This document shows, piece by piece, positions 21,413 to 31,365 of a stretch of 64,000 nucleotides of DNA. The position numbers were made by a program, and so were the translations under genes. Source of the DNA: Mesostigma viride (lineage: Eukaryota > Streptophyta > Mesostigmatophyceae > Mesostigmatales > Mesostigmataceae); contig RPFO01000072.1 of assembly GCA_009746045.1 (NCBI GenBank), positions 2,119,985-2,183,984 of the forward strand, written 5' to 3'. The first letter of the stretch is position 1. Each line of letters opens with the position of its first letter. The notes beneath the pieces are model-generated. The model had not been told where the DNA came from. It was given only the letters and a program-made list of their open reading frames with translations, and did not search any database.

Positions 21413-22284
21413 CGTTCGTTCGTTCGTTCGTTCGTTCGTTCGTTCGTTCGTTCGTTCGTTCGTTCGTTCGTTCGTTCGTTCGTTCGTTCGTTCGTTCGTT
21501 CGTTCGTTCGTTCGTTCGTTCGTTCGTTCGTTCGTTCGTTCGTTCGTTCGTTCGTTCGTTCGTTCGTTCGTTCGTTCGTTCGTTCGTTCGTTCGTTCGTT
21601 CGTTCGTTCGTTCGTTCGTTCGTTCGTTCGTTCGTTCGTTCGTTCGTTCGTTCGTTCGTTCGTTCGTTCGTTCGTTCGTTCGTTCGTTCGTTCGTTCGTT
21701 CGTTCGTTCGTTCGTTCGTTCGTTCGTTCGTTCGTTCGTTCGTTCGTTCGTTCGTTCGTTCGTTCGTTCGTTCGTTCGTTCGTTCGTTCGTTCGTTCGTT
21801 CGTTCGTTCGTTCGTTCGTTCGTTCGTTCGTTCGTTCGTTCGTTCGTTCGTTCGTTCGTTCGTTCGTTCGTTCGTTCGTTCGTTCGTTCGTTCGTTCGTT
21901 CGTTCGTTCGTTCGTTCGTTCGTTCGTTCGTTCGTTCGTTCGTTCGTTCGTTCGTTCGTTCGTTCGTTCGTTCGTTCGTTCGTTCGTTCGTTCGTTCGTT
22001 CGTTCGTTCGTTCGTTCGTTCGTTCGTTCGTTCGTTCGTTCGTTCGTTCGTTCGTTCGTTCGTTCGTTCGTTCGTTCGTTCGTTCGTTCGTTCGTTCGTT
22101 CGTTCGTTCGTTCGTTCGTTCGTTCGTTCGTTCGTTCGTTCGTTCGTTCGTTCGTTCGTTCGTTCGTTCGTTCGTTCGTTCGTTCGTTCGTTCGTTCGTT
22201 CGTTCGTTCGTTCGTTCGTTCGTTCGTTCGTTCGTTCGTTCGTTCGTTCGTTCGTTCGTTCGTTCGTTCGTTCGTTCGTTCGTT
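21411..22284. repeat. Perfect (TTCG)n array of 874 bp, about 218 units
   Basis: Every unit read is identical, with no interruption over 874 bases. The repeat contains one CpG per unit. No gene overlaps it. Its length in the true genome may differ from the assembly. Confidence 0.97.
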
Positions 22285-22672
22285 TTCTTAGTTTATAGTT
22301 AGTTATTAGCTGGACGTGGCATGCGACTGGCTACCAGGAGGTATTCCCGTCGGGATACGCTTCCTGTGGCAACCGGTGTGGTCTAGACTAGTATTCAGTG
22401 CTGGCGCAGTCAACCTGCACATTTAAAAGTTCTAGTGCGGGAGTAATGTCTTCATACTATACAGCCTAAGTCTATGAGCACATGATACCTGCGTGCCCCA
22501 CCGTGTGCACTGATAATTGCGTTCATGCATACGTCTTGGGAATGTGCAGGAAGACGAGTTGATCCCAGGCATTCGTGCAGCAGCCGTGTTCCTCGCCAGG
22601 GCATGCAGTGGGAAAGACCCAGGGGGTCGTCGGCGGGCTCATCTGCGGCAGAATCATCATCACTTCCGTCGT
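22285..22672. other. Intergenic, no gene seen
   Basis: No coding sequence, RNA gene or clear repeat was recognised. Confidence 0.55.
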
Positions 22673-24405
22673 GCCCTAGCCCTTAAACTGTACTGAGTCC
22701 GTTTTCGTGGCGCCAGTTGAACTCGCGCCACTCTAACGGACTGAGTTTGTGGCAGAACCAGGCGCCGCGCCAATAATAATTTAACGGTCAAACCTGGGGG
22801 GATCGAAAGATCTAGACGTAAGCTACGCCTGGCACTATTCAGACCGTACTTTGGACAATTGGCCAGGGAGATATGCTTGAGCAAAGTTAGGGGGGTACCA
22901 TGGTCCAACGGGACCGACGTGCATGAAAAATATTGACGCGCACGGCTATGGCGGTGCACACAACTGACTGGTACGAGAGAATGGCTCGACATAACGGACT
23001 CAAATTTTGTAGGCATGATTTTTAAGTCATAAAAACTTTATACCCCTAGCCATGGAACGTTTGAAGATGCGTAGATGGGTCTCGGGGTGCTGGTAGGCGC
23101 AGCAAATCATGTTAGCGGCCAGGCGGTGACAGTGCGAGTGCTGCATGTTGCTAGGCGGAAATTTTCGAGATATTTGCGCATGGATCAACGTTTGACGTTG
23201 TTCCCAACCAGATTTGCTAGAACTGGCAGCCAGGAAAGGCTCGAGGCTACGTCCATGAATCGGGCGTGCCGGCTCCCGCAGGAAAGGTAATCTGCTGTTC
23301 CGACCTGGTACGTTCTAGCCTCCTACCGTGTTCCGTTAACCGTATCTGGTTGTATTATCGTTTATAACTAATATCAGGGTTATAACCGAGGGCTTGTGAT
23401 TGTCATTTTGTTGTTTTGCTGCCTCTAAGCATCGGCTTGTCATGGTTGTGGAATACCATCAGGTCAAGCAGATTGTGGACCATGTTTGGTCGCTGTTAGC
23501 TGAGGCTGCAACGGAAATAGCGTGATAACGGTTGGTATTGGTTAGTAGTATGGTAACGTTGATTACCCAATGCTTTTCCTGGCTCAAACAGCCCGAGACA
23601 AGTTCTTTTCTGACCAGTTTCAGGCATGGCTTCTTGTTTTGCTGGCCAACGCCCACCTTCTTATATTGCATCCATTGCATGTGACAAACATGGAGATACC
23701 CAATACCTGTTTGCATGGAAGCATTACCAACTTGTTCCTTTTGTTTTCTTCATTGTTGCAAAGAACGTGGAGGTGTTTTGTCATTCATTTGGTGCGTTAG
23801 TGATGTAGCTCCTTGCCAGCCCTTTGACGCGTGCTTGAGGCCTTGATATGAGCCTTTCACCTATTTTTTAGCATGGTCTTGTGTCTTATATGCTGGGCAT
23901 GATGTTGGCATTGCTTTTGTTGCCATCTAGTTGTTGTTTTGTGCCACTTTGGGATAGTAAACCTATGCGGTAGTGCTAGCAACCGTCCCAAAATAACTTG
24001 CACCGTTATAACGGCCTGAGCTATTTTTGGCTGTTTGCTAGCTAGCCTGTGCAGTTCTGTGGCATTTCATGTTTTGAATGCATTGATGGCATGCCTATGA
24101 TTATGATAAACTGCCTTTAAAAGGCCAGGGCCAACTGATTTGTGTAAATGGTCGATAATGCATTATATATGTCTCCAACCCCACGTGCACTGTACCCCCC
24201 TGGGGGGGGCGCTATTTATAGCTCATGTGGGGCATGCATATATGACCAACCACATGTCCCCAGTGTTATTTGATATATAAGCATGCTTCCTTCCAAGGGT
24301 GGGCCAGAAAATATTATTTGGCTAGATACTCTCGTATTTACAAAGATACCCCAACTCAGTCCGTTACGGTGGTTCCAGTTCAGACAGTTGAAGGGCTAGA
24401 GCTAT
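22673..24405. mobile_element. Putative 1.7-kb inverted-repeat element
   Basis: Imperfect terminal inverted repeats: CCTAGCCCTTAAACTGT at the left and, reversed, CTCTAGCCCTTCAACTGT at the right. Next to the left end, ACTGAGTCCGTT and AACGGACTGAGT can pair. The right end has ACTCAGTCCGTTACGG. Size and the GACTGAGTT-type hairpins recall the element at 10347-12064. No transposase was found and the target duplication is not clear. Confidence 0.5.
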
Positions 24406-25045
24406 AGGAGGGAACGACTTGAGTGGCGCGCCGACTTGCAGTCGATCGTCCAAGGGCTAATGCCCGATTGTTGCCGTGGCATAGAACGGTAAGAGTGCCA
24501 ATATAAAGAGTAGCGCGAAGAGCGCTCGCCAGACTGACTCAGGTTGCAACGATCGATGTATTATGATAATGCTGCATCGCTGACTACAAATATTATGGAT
24601 AAAATATCAAAATGCGCTAAGCTGCAAGCTGCAGGTTACGGCGCCACGAAATTAAGATATTAAAAATTTATGATGAGCTGAGCACTTATGGTGCACTCAT
24701 GTTATAAGATGGCTGACCGAACTAGCCGCATGTAACCAGCGCCATGCTATCTATGGGTCGGCGCTGTCTGCAGAGCAATTAGGTTGGATGCTGCATTGGG
24801 CAATTTAACTACTTAAATGGCAGCCAGAAAGCGTGCGCGGGTAATTGTCATTCTATACAATTCATGCATGCCATGACGTGTGCGCCATTGCATATAAGCC
24901 CATATCAGGAAAAAAACACACACAAACAAATGCTTCCAATGTGCAGAATGCAGGCTAGTCGTGCACTCAAGCGCTGACTAATTTCATCGATATATGCGGA
25001 TTCGCACACGTGCGGTTGAGCTAGTATTGAGTAATAAGACAGCGC
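24406..25045. other. Intergenic, no gene seen
   Basis: AT-rich sequence without recognised genes. Confidence 0.55.
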
Positions 25046-25409
25046 ATGAAAATACGCTGCGGTGAAGGGGTACTGGTATACACTCGTGCTCGCTGCTTCG
25101 TGGTTCAGTTACTGCCGCACGTACGTGAGAAAGTACTGGCTGGGGCGTGTGTCGGCGTGACCCGCTTTCGGGGGACGGGGCGTCCAGCTCGGGGACCGGC
25201 GCCGCGCCCGCGGGAGGGCCCTCCCCGTCGCGGGTGGTGTCGCGGTCTGGGGACTGCCGTCACGGTGCGAGGGGACGACCATGTGCGCGGGCCAGAAGCC
25301 CCCCACGTGCCCTGGACGATGACGATGTGCGTAGGCTACGCCCCCCCCACGTGTCCTGGCGCCTGTCCTGGGCTGCGTCAGTCCTGGATCCAGGAATTTA
25401 GGAGACGCA
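25046..25409 (+). other. GC-rich block next to G1, possible host exon
   Basis: A sharp rise in GC and open frames up to 141 codons suggest host coding sequence, for example a frame with ALDDDDVRRLRPPHVSW ending in a stop at 25399-25401. I do not recognise a protein family, and the composition is simple, so this is weak. Confidence 0.25.
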
Positions 25410-26027
25410 TGTTACGAGCCGCACCATCGGCTCTGAAAGACCCTAGTCTAGCGTGGGTTACACCTGAATAAACTCGGAATCTGCTATCCGCCCGGATTAC
25501 GTGAATGTAGCCCTGAATTCTAGCCAGTACGCGGAATTACTAGCTAGGCCCTGAATGCACAACTTGATAAATTATGCATATACATGGAATGCACGAAGGG
25601 CGTTAGTGCAGCCCAGATTTGACCCCTGGTTCGGCAGACGAGTTTTACTCAAGTCGATTTTATTCCAAACCAAAGATGGGAAGCCATTGTCACCTACGAC
25701 ATTTGTCCAAGACGGCGTGCATGCCAGCGGGTCGGCCGGGGGCCGAACCTCTAGCGCTGCAATTGTGAATATCAGCCGTAGATGTACATAGTATCCGCCA
25801 GTCTGGCACCCGGTACCTGGCAGTCCCGGGTACAACAAACCAGTAACACACCAAACCGAAAGCAAAGCCACGGGTACCTGGGCCGGCTGATGGAATAACT
25901 CGGCCAAGTCCCCGAATCTAACGTAATAACTATCGAAAGTCTCAAACAATATCAAAATGACTTTCGACTGACCAAACTAATTTATTTTAGGAATTGTTAC
26001 GCCCAAACATGGGTTAGGGCCGTAACA
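25410..26027 (-). repeat. G1 3' LTR
   Basis: Terminal TG...CA with the inverted ends TGTTACG and CGTAACA. It carries two small insertions relative to the other LTR (TTG... near 25762 and AACA near 25830). Confidence 0.95.
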
Positions 26028-26042
26028 CTCCTCCCCCTCCCC
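26028..26042 (-). promoter_or_regulatory. G1 polypurine tract
   Basis: On the minus strand GGGGAGGGGGAGGAG lies directly against the 3' LTR, the expected site of plus-strand priming. Confidence 0.88.
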
Positions 26043-26339
26043 GGGGGACGATGGCTATCGTCTAATCGCCCGGGGGCGCACCTCAAACAACGGCACCACA
26101 AACATGGAAAATTCAAAAGAAAACCAAAACAAAATCATAACAACGGGGTGCTGTGTACCAGCGAGAACCCATCGTCATACATGCATATAATACACCAACT
26201 ATGAGAATACTATGTCCCGATCCCTGTTCGCCAGCGGAGCAGTAGCCAGTTCTTCTCGGTGTTGCCTCGCAGGGACAACACCTTGATAGTTGTCAAATAC
26301 TCCTTCGTCCCAGCACTCTCCGGCCAATCTCCCGGAAAA

Positions 26340-27539
26340 TTACTGGAATCCCTGCTGCGCGCGATGCCGCCGCAACGCGTTGTAGCCGTGCTCAGTCATG
26401 ATCTCCGGGATCTTGCCAAGGGGAGCCGCGACCACGTCGGCGTTGAACGCCACCTGGTAGTCATTGCGCGTCTGCTGACGCAGCGTGGACTTCTCAATCC
26501 ACACATCCGGCGGCCAGTACGACAGGAAGGCCGCCATGTAGGGGAGCCGGGTGAACCTGATGAACCCCTGCTCCACATCGACCTCCCCGCACCCAGTTTC
26601 CGCGAAGTACCCGGCAGCCATGAGCAACAGCTCCTTCTGGGCCTTCTCGCTCTCGCAGTAGAACCCCGGAGCTGCCGCAATCTCAGGGAGCTGCTTCCGC
26701 ATGTAGATAGCTCCCGGGATAGGCATGAGCTTGGGATACGCAATCCGTCGCAAGTGGTGCTCAGCGCGGTATTGCGGCAGAGGCGGCGGGTGCAGATCGT
26801 ACGTGGCGGTAGTCCCTACTATCACCGGCTCGTAGCGGGACTCAGATGGCACCGGCGCCGGCACATGTGCGTGCAGGAGAAAGCTGACCGAGTCGAAGGT
26901 GCCTTCTCGCTGAATAAGCACGCTGGAGCCCCCACGGAAGCGCAGGCTCGCGGGGTAGTAAAACCCGGATGGCGGGGGAAGGCTCGGGCGTGGGTATCCC
27001 ACGTCAATGTCGACCACGAAGCCAGCCACCGGATGCAAGGGGACAATGACCCGATTACGGGCATACGTGCCCCGTACCCATTCCTGGGCCGGTATCACGT
27101 CCCGTCGCGGAGCGATCTCCTGTACCGGCGTCTCTGCGGAGCGGGCCAGGACAGGTTGAGGCTGCGCTGGTGCAGGCTGGGGAGCAAGGGCCGGTTGAGG
27201 CTGCTCTGGTGCGGGCGCGGGGATAAGGGCCGCGCCCTGCTGACGCAGCGGTCGGTCGTTGGCACCTCGAACGGGTGACCGTTCGCGTTCCCGAGCTCGG
27301 CCGGGTTGTCCGGGCCCAGCGGCCGCCCCTGTCAAGTCGAAGCTGAACCGGTGTGCTCGACACGGTCCAGGGAACCGTGATTGTCCCTGGGGTGGAACGG
27401 CGCCTGTCGCGTCTCGCGCCGGCGTGACTCCCGCAGCTCTTCTTGCTGACGAGATTCCCGTGACGTGTGCCGGCGTCTCTCCCGCGCCCCGTGAGCGTGG
27501 TACAAGTCCTGTGCCGAGTCCCGACGTGCTTCCCACCAA
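26340..27539 (-). CDS. G1 extra reading frame downstream of integrase (unknown function)
   Basis: A 399-codon open frame lies between integrase and the 3' LTR on the coding strand. Its first 130 residues are low-complexity, rich in Pro, Ala and Gln. The rest looks globular, with YEPVIVGTTATYDLHPPPLP, AAGYFAETGCGEVDVEQGF and PYMAAFLSYWPPDVWIE. The last part resembles the end of the G2 extra protein (YYWAFLGLFPDGVWADVF). There is no obvious membrane segment, so an envelope role is not supported. Upstream, about 27560-27300, another frame reads as an Arg/Glu-rich segment (RESRQQEELRESRRRETRQ), so a frameshift may hide a longer protein. Confidence 0.6.
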   Translation of the reverse strand: MVGSTSGLGTGLVPRSRGAGETPAHVTGISSARRAAGVTPARDATGAVPPQGQSRFPGPCRAHRFSFDLTGAAAGPGQPGRARERERSPVRGANDRPLRQQGAALIPAPAPEQPQPALAPQPAPAQPQPVLARSAETPVQEIAPRRDVIPAQEWVRGTYARNRVIVPLHPVAGFVVDIDVGYPRPSLPPPSGFYYPASLRFRGGSSVLIQREGTFDSVSFLLHAHVPAPVPSESRYEPVIVGTTATYDLHPPPLPQYRAEHHLRRIAYPKLMPIPGAIYMRKQLPEIAAAPGFYCESEKAQKELLLMAAGYFAETGCGEVDVEQGFIRFTRLPYMAAFLSYWPPDVWIEKSTLRQQTRNDYQVAFNADVVAAPLGKIPEIMTEHGYNALRRHRAQQGFQ

Positions 27540-27727
27540 TCGCCACGCTCGTCGCGCCGTCGGATAGACTCGCGTGGCGTTTCATGACGTGCCGATTGTC
27601 CGCCACGCTCGTGCGCGGGGCAGGGCGGCTCTCACCGTGTCTCTCCCCGGACCTGTCCCGCGGGGCCACCACCACACTTGGTCGACCCCGAGGACGCCCC
27701 TTAGTAGGGAACCTCCTGGGCGAGCCA

Positions 27728-28186
27728 TCACCGCCTCACGGTTGTACACAATGAGGCGGCGGGGCGGCCGTGTACCGACCTGCGCCGCCCAAGGGACACC
27801 ATCCTCCTCAGGATCGTCACGGCGGACCCGTGGCAGGTCGTCATCCGACCGTCGTCAGCCAGCTGCCTGTCACCCTCGCCTTCGGGGTCATCTCCCTCCG
27901 CCTCATCCATCTTCCAGATCCTCCGGCACGCCTCCCGCAAGGACCACTCCCAGCACCCCGTGCAGAGCGCGCCTCGTAGGGTAACTCTCCTAAACGCGTC
28001 CGGCAATCGGTTGCGAACGCGTTCAGGGATCAGTAGCAGCGCCAGGCGGGGGTACGCTATTAGAGCCTCCAGAACGTCCTGGCAGTCGCCGCAAGCACAG
28101 AGTGGCGGATGCTGCTCCCACGCCACGGCCACCACCTGGCCCTCGACCGAGGTTGTCCTCCACTCCACCTCGATCAGGAATCCCAC
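27728..28186 (-). CDS. G1 small extra reading frame, unknown function
   Basis: A 152-codon frame that starts MGFLIEVEWRTTSVEGQVV and has paired Cys (CACGDC, CTGCW). It has no recognised domain. It follows the 28174-28710 frame with a 13-base overlap. The equivalent place in G2 (42761-42466) also has a short frame with Trp and Cys motifs, but the similarity is weak. Confidence 0.4.
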   Translation of the reverse strand: MGFLIEVEWRTTSVEGQVVAVAWEQHPPLCACGDCQDVLEALIAYPRLALLLIPERVRNRLPDAFRRVTLRGALCTGCWEWSLREACRRIWKMDEAEGDDPEGEGDRQLADDGRMTTCHGSAVTILRRMVSLGRRRSVHGRPAASLCTTVRR

Positions 28187-28710
28187 CTGTCTGCTGATAC
28201 ACAGCTTGAGCTCGGATACCGGATCTGACTTGGAACCAGGGCGCGGTCAGGACAATAGGGTTTAGAAACAAAGTCCGATTCCGCCCGCCCATGTCTCTTG
28301 CGGCGACGCCATAGAACCTCGTCAGAGTCATAACCGGAGACATGCCACTTCGGATAGTAGCATTCCTGATTCTCCCGGGACGAGGTCTCCCGTTGCCGAA
28401 TCTCCTCTTGCAGCCGAGCCTGTGCCTTCAGCTCCTGGGAGCCGCTGGCACCAGGCGTCGAGTGTCGCGGCTGGCTGATAGACGGCACAGCAGCCGCCTG
28501 AGCCCGCCCTAGCTGCCCATCGTCATCCGTCCCTATATCCACCATGTCTGCGAACAACGAAGAGTCCTCGTCTCCCGACGGCTCCATCTGCAACCGCCAG
28601 GTGAGGGGCACCCAGTCGGGAACAGTATCGGGACCATAGCGTCTTGTAAGAAAGCCTGTACGGCTGTCTACATACCCACCTACCCTGTCAATATGGACAT
28701 ACCTGTACAT
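28174..28710 (-). CDS. G1 reading frame after integrase, hydrophilic, unknown function
   Basis: 178 codons, acidic in the middle (MVDIGTDDDGQ) and charged near the end (VLWRRRKRHGRAE). It begins about 120 bases after the integrase stop. No family is recognised. It could be part of a single broken protein with the next two frames. Confidence 0.4.
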   Translation of the reverse strand: MYRYVHIDRVGGYVDSRTGFLTRRYGPDTVPDWVPLTWRLQMEPSGDEDSSLFADMVDIGTDDDGQLGRAQAAAVPSISQPRHSTPGASGSQELKAQARLQEEIRQRETSSRENQECYYPKWHVSGYDSDEVLWRRRKRHGRAESDFVSKPYCPDRALVPSQIRYPSSSCVSADRWDS

Positions 28711-28833
28711 ACCTCGTGCAGGACCCAGCTGGTCCCCTACATACGTGTCCTGCAGCCCGTGGCGGCTGCCTACGTACCTTACCTGGACCTGTACGGCCCT
28801 GCATGATGAACACCTTTCTTACTATCTACTGCC

Positions 28834-30107
28834 CTAGTGTAGGGCACACCTCTTCTTGTATTCCCGTAGCAGGCGCTCACATCCGCCTAGCTCGTTCTCC
28901 GTACGCCATGAGTCCTCATAGTCGTGCTGGGTAAAACGCCATCGTACTCGGTACTGTCGCTGTCTGCTTCTCCCGCGCTGGATGTCCCGGTGGTCCACAA
29001 TCTCGGCCACCTCGTCTTCCTGTTCACCGGTCTCGGGGTTGTATTCGACGGGGGCCGGCGGATTGAGGCGACCTTGGATGGAGTTCTGGTGATACAACTT
29101 GAGTTGATCGCGGTGGAAGTTGGGGGAAGTGTTCCAGGAGCTTGGGATGTCGACCTTGAACATCACATCGCCCAGCTTCTCCAAGACCTTGTGAGGCCCC
29201 AGGAACATAGGACGGAGCTTGGTCTTGAGCTCACCTCCTACCTTCTCGGAGAAACGTCCTAGTCGGGGGCCTTCCACCAGAACCCAGTCGCCTGCCTCAA
29301 TCGACGGGGTGCGCGCGTCCAGGCGACTAGCGGTCCTCGCCATATAGCGCTCGGCTGCGGCTCGGTAGCCCCTGACCGCGCTGTCATGGGCCTGACGCAT
29401 CTGAACCAACAGCTTCTCCACCCCTTCCAGGGTGTCCCGCCGGACCGTTTTCTCTGCCAAAGCGGGGCTCGTGAGAAGGTCGGTCGGCGTAAGCGGGTGC
29501 CTGCCAGTGTTGAGGAAGAACGGCGTGAAGCCATGGGCCGCCTGGGGGGCGTTGTTCAAGGAGAATTCCACCAAGCCCAGAAACTCCTCCCAATTGCCTC
29601 CCACCGCGTCAGTGTAGTGTCGCATGGTCTCTTGCACTGTGCGGTTCAGTCGCTCCACCAGGTGAGAGGACGAGCTGTGGTACGCTGTCCCCAATGACAC
29701 CTTGGTGCCCAGTCGTTCAAAGAACTCCTGCCAGAAGCGAGCCGTGAACAACTTGTCACGGTCCGATATGAATTGCCGGCTGAGTCCGTGGTACCGAAAC
29801 ACGTGGAGGAGATACAACTTAGCGCAAGCCTCAGCCGTGAGCTCGGCCGGGCATGGGGCCAAGTGACACATGCGCGTCAGGCGGTCCAAGAAAACCAAGA
29901 TCATGCTGTTGCCGTGCTTGGTCTTCCGGAAGGGGCCAATAAAATCCATCATCAAGGAGTCCCAAGGCGCCATGGGGTCAGGCAGCGTCTTGGGGATCGC
30001 TTGTGACCCCGTGTTGCGGGACTTCATGATCTGGCATGATGGACACTTGCGCACGTACGTCTCGATGTACTCCCGCATACCTGGCCAGTAGAAGTTCTTT
30101 CGGGCCC
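28834..30107 (-). pseudogene. G1 integrase, 3' part, with chromodomain
   Basis: It runs in from the insertion at 30107 with the end of the zinc-binding region (KCPSCQ), then the catalytic core: Asp in MMDFIGPF, Asp in FISDRDKLF and Glu in SSHLVERLNR. A chromodomain-like C terminus follows (EIVDHRDIQRG...YRVRWRF...SWRTENELGGC). The chromodomain places the element among chromoviruses, which often use it to target chromatin marks. This part is open, but it is cut from its N terminus by the foldback element. Confidence 0.93.
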
Positions 30108-30230
30108 AGTTATATACATCGATTCCTGCGGAATCGACACTAAGCGCTTAGTGTCGATTCCGTAAGGAATCGATGTATATAACTAAAACTTTTGCTTGCG
30201 CCGGCAAGGCTAAGGCCGATACTAGTCGGG

Positions 30231-30335
30231 CCATCGAATTGGCTATTCGATTATCGAAGTTGCCTATTCGACCATCGAACTTTCCTATTCGATTATCGAA
30301 TTTTCCTTATTCGATTGTCGAAATTTCCTATTCGA
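30231..30335. repeat. Iterated TTCGATNNTCGAA motifs, arm A
   Basis: Four to five palindromic motifs spaced about 21 bp apart, such as TTCGATTATCGAA and TTCGACCATCGAA. The inverted copy lies at about 31140-31240. They look like binding sites for a dimeric protein. Confidence 0.8.
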
Positions 30336-30654
30336 CGGGGGGTCAGAGGCCAGCGGCCTATCATACTCGGTGCCCAGCGAGCCACCGAACTAGGCCTAGT
30401 CGATTATAGCGAGACATCGCGTGGAAATTAGCCGATTTCGGGGACTTGGCCGATTTTCGGAGCGACGTCGAACAACACAGATGATTAGCTAGCCGGTTGA
30501 GCACATCCTATCAGTCGAATAGCTAGCGCTGGTACTCCGCCTATTCAGCGGAGAGCACTTGCCTTTTTTCGATTAACATAGCACATTAGGCCGAACGATT
30601 AGCGTCCGCAAGGTTATTCGCATTTCTAGGCGAAAAATCCACCCCCGGAACGAT

Positions 30655-30700
30655 CCTAGCAGGATTCGAACCCGGGATGCCGGCGTGTCGCAACAGTCTT
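30655..30700 (-). other. tRNA 3'-half-like segment, arm A
   Basis: Read on the minus strand, AAGAC at the palindrome border is followed by a B box, GGTTCGAATCC (30662-30672), and an acceptor-like AGGATC. It is the inverted copy of 30778-30827. The 5' half of a tRNA is missing. Confidence 0.65.
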
Positions 30701-30777
30701 AGTTATATACATCGATTCCTTACGGAATCGACACTAAGCGCTTAGTATCGATTCCGCGGGAATCGATGTATATAACT

Positions 30778-30827
30778 AAGACTGGTGCGACACGCCGGCA
30801 TCCCGGGTTCGAATCCCGCTAGGATCG
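30778..30827 (+). other. tRNA 3'-half-like segment, arm B
   Basis: Starting at the border of P2: AAGACTGGTG, a 15-base class II-like variable region ending in C, a T arm with B box GGTTCGAATCC (30806-30816) and an acceptor-like TAGGATC. A T5 run lies about 15 bases downstream. The first T-stem pair is mismatched. There is no 5' half, so this is not a complete tRNA gene. Confidence 0.65.
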
Positions 30828-31365
30828 TTCCGGGGGTGGATTTTTCGCCTAGAAATGCGAATAACGTTGCGGACGTTAATCGTTCGGCCTAATGTGTTAA
30901 TCGAATAAGGCAAGTGCTCTCCGCTGACTAGGCGGAGTACCAGCGCTAGCTATTCGACTGATATGATGTGCTCAACCGGCTAAACATCTGTGTTGTTCGA
31001 CGTTGCTCCGAAAATCGGCCAAGTCCCCGAAATCGGCTAATTTCCACGCGATGTCTCGCTATAATCGACTAGGCCTAGTTCGGTGGCTCGCTGGGCGCCG
31101 AGTATGATAGGCCGCTGGCCTCTGACCCCCTGTCAACTAGGAAATTTCGACAATCGAATAAGGAAAATTCGATAATCAAATAGGAAAGTTCGATGGTCGA
31201 ATAGGCAACTTCGATAATCGAATAGCCAATTCGATGACCCGACTAGTATCGGCCTTAGCCTTGCCGGCGCAAGCAAAAGTTTTAGTTATATACATCGACT
31301 CCTGCGGAATCGATACTAAGCGCTTAGTATCGGTTCCTTACGGAATCGATGTATATAACTGGCCC

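Larger units (their letters stand above)
30108..31360. mobile_element. Triple-palindrome foldback element 1 (in G1 integrase)
   Basis: Structure: palindrome P1 (30108-30184), arm A (30185-30700), P2 (30701-30777), arm B (30778-31283, inverted copy of arm A) and P3 (31284-31360). Each P is 77 bp, begins AGTTATATACATCGATTCC and ends with its complement. P can form three hairpins: TCGATTCC/GGAATCGA twice and ACTAAGC/GCTTAGT in the centre. The element is flanked by GGCCC on both sides (30103-30107 and 31361-31365). The integrase homology resumes across it. The outer third of each arm holds a 4- to 5-fold array of TTCGATNNTCGAA motifs. It has no protein-coding capacity. Confidence 0.92.

Noticed and set aside
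21376-22284. Telomeric repeat
   Set aside because: TTAG/TTCG is not the plant/algal TTTAGGG or TTTTAGGG type, and the tract is internal with sequence on both sides.
26259-27278. 339-codon open frame on the + strand
   Set aside because: It is antisense to the extra reading frame of G1 and has no protein-like motifs. It arises from GC-rich codon bias on the other strand.
30778-30827. Complete tRNA gene
   Set aside because: Only the 3' half with a B box is present. No A box or 5' acceptor strand lies upstream; the palindrome is there instead.
30108-31360. Integrated virus with hairpin ends
   Set aside because: The dimer-like layout recalls hairpin-ended replication, but there is no replication or capsid gene. 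I keep only the structural analogy.
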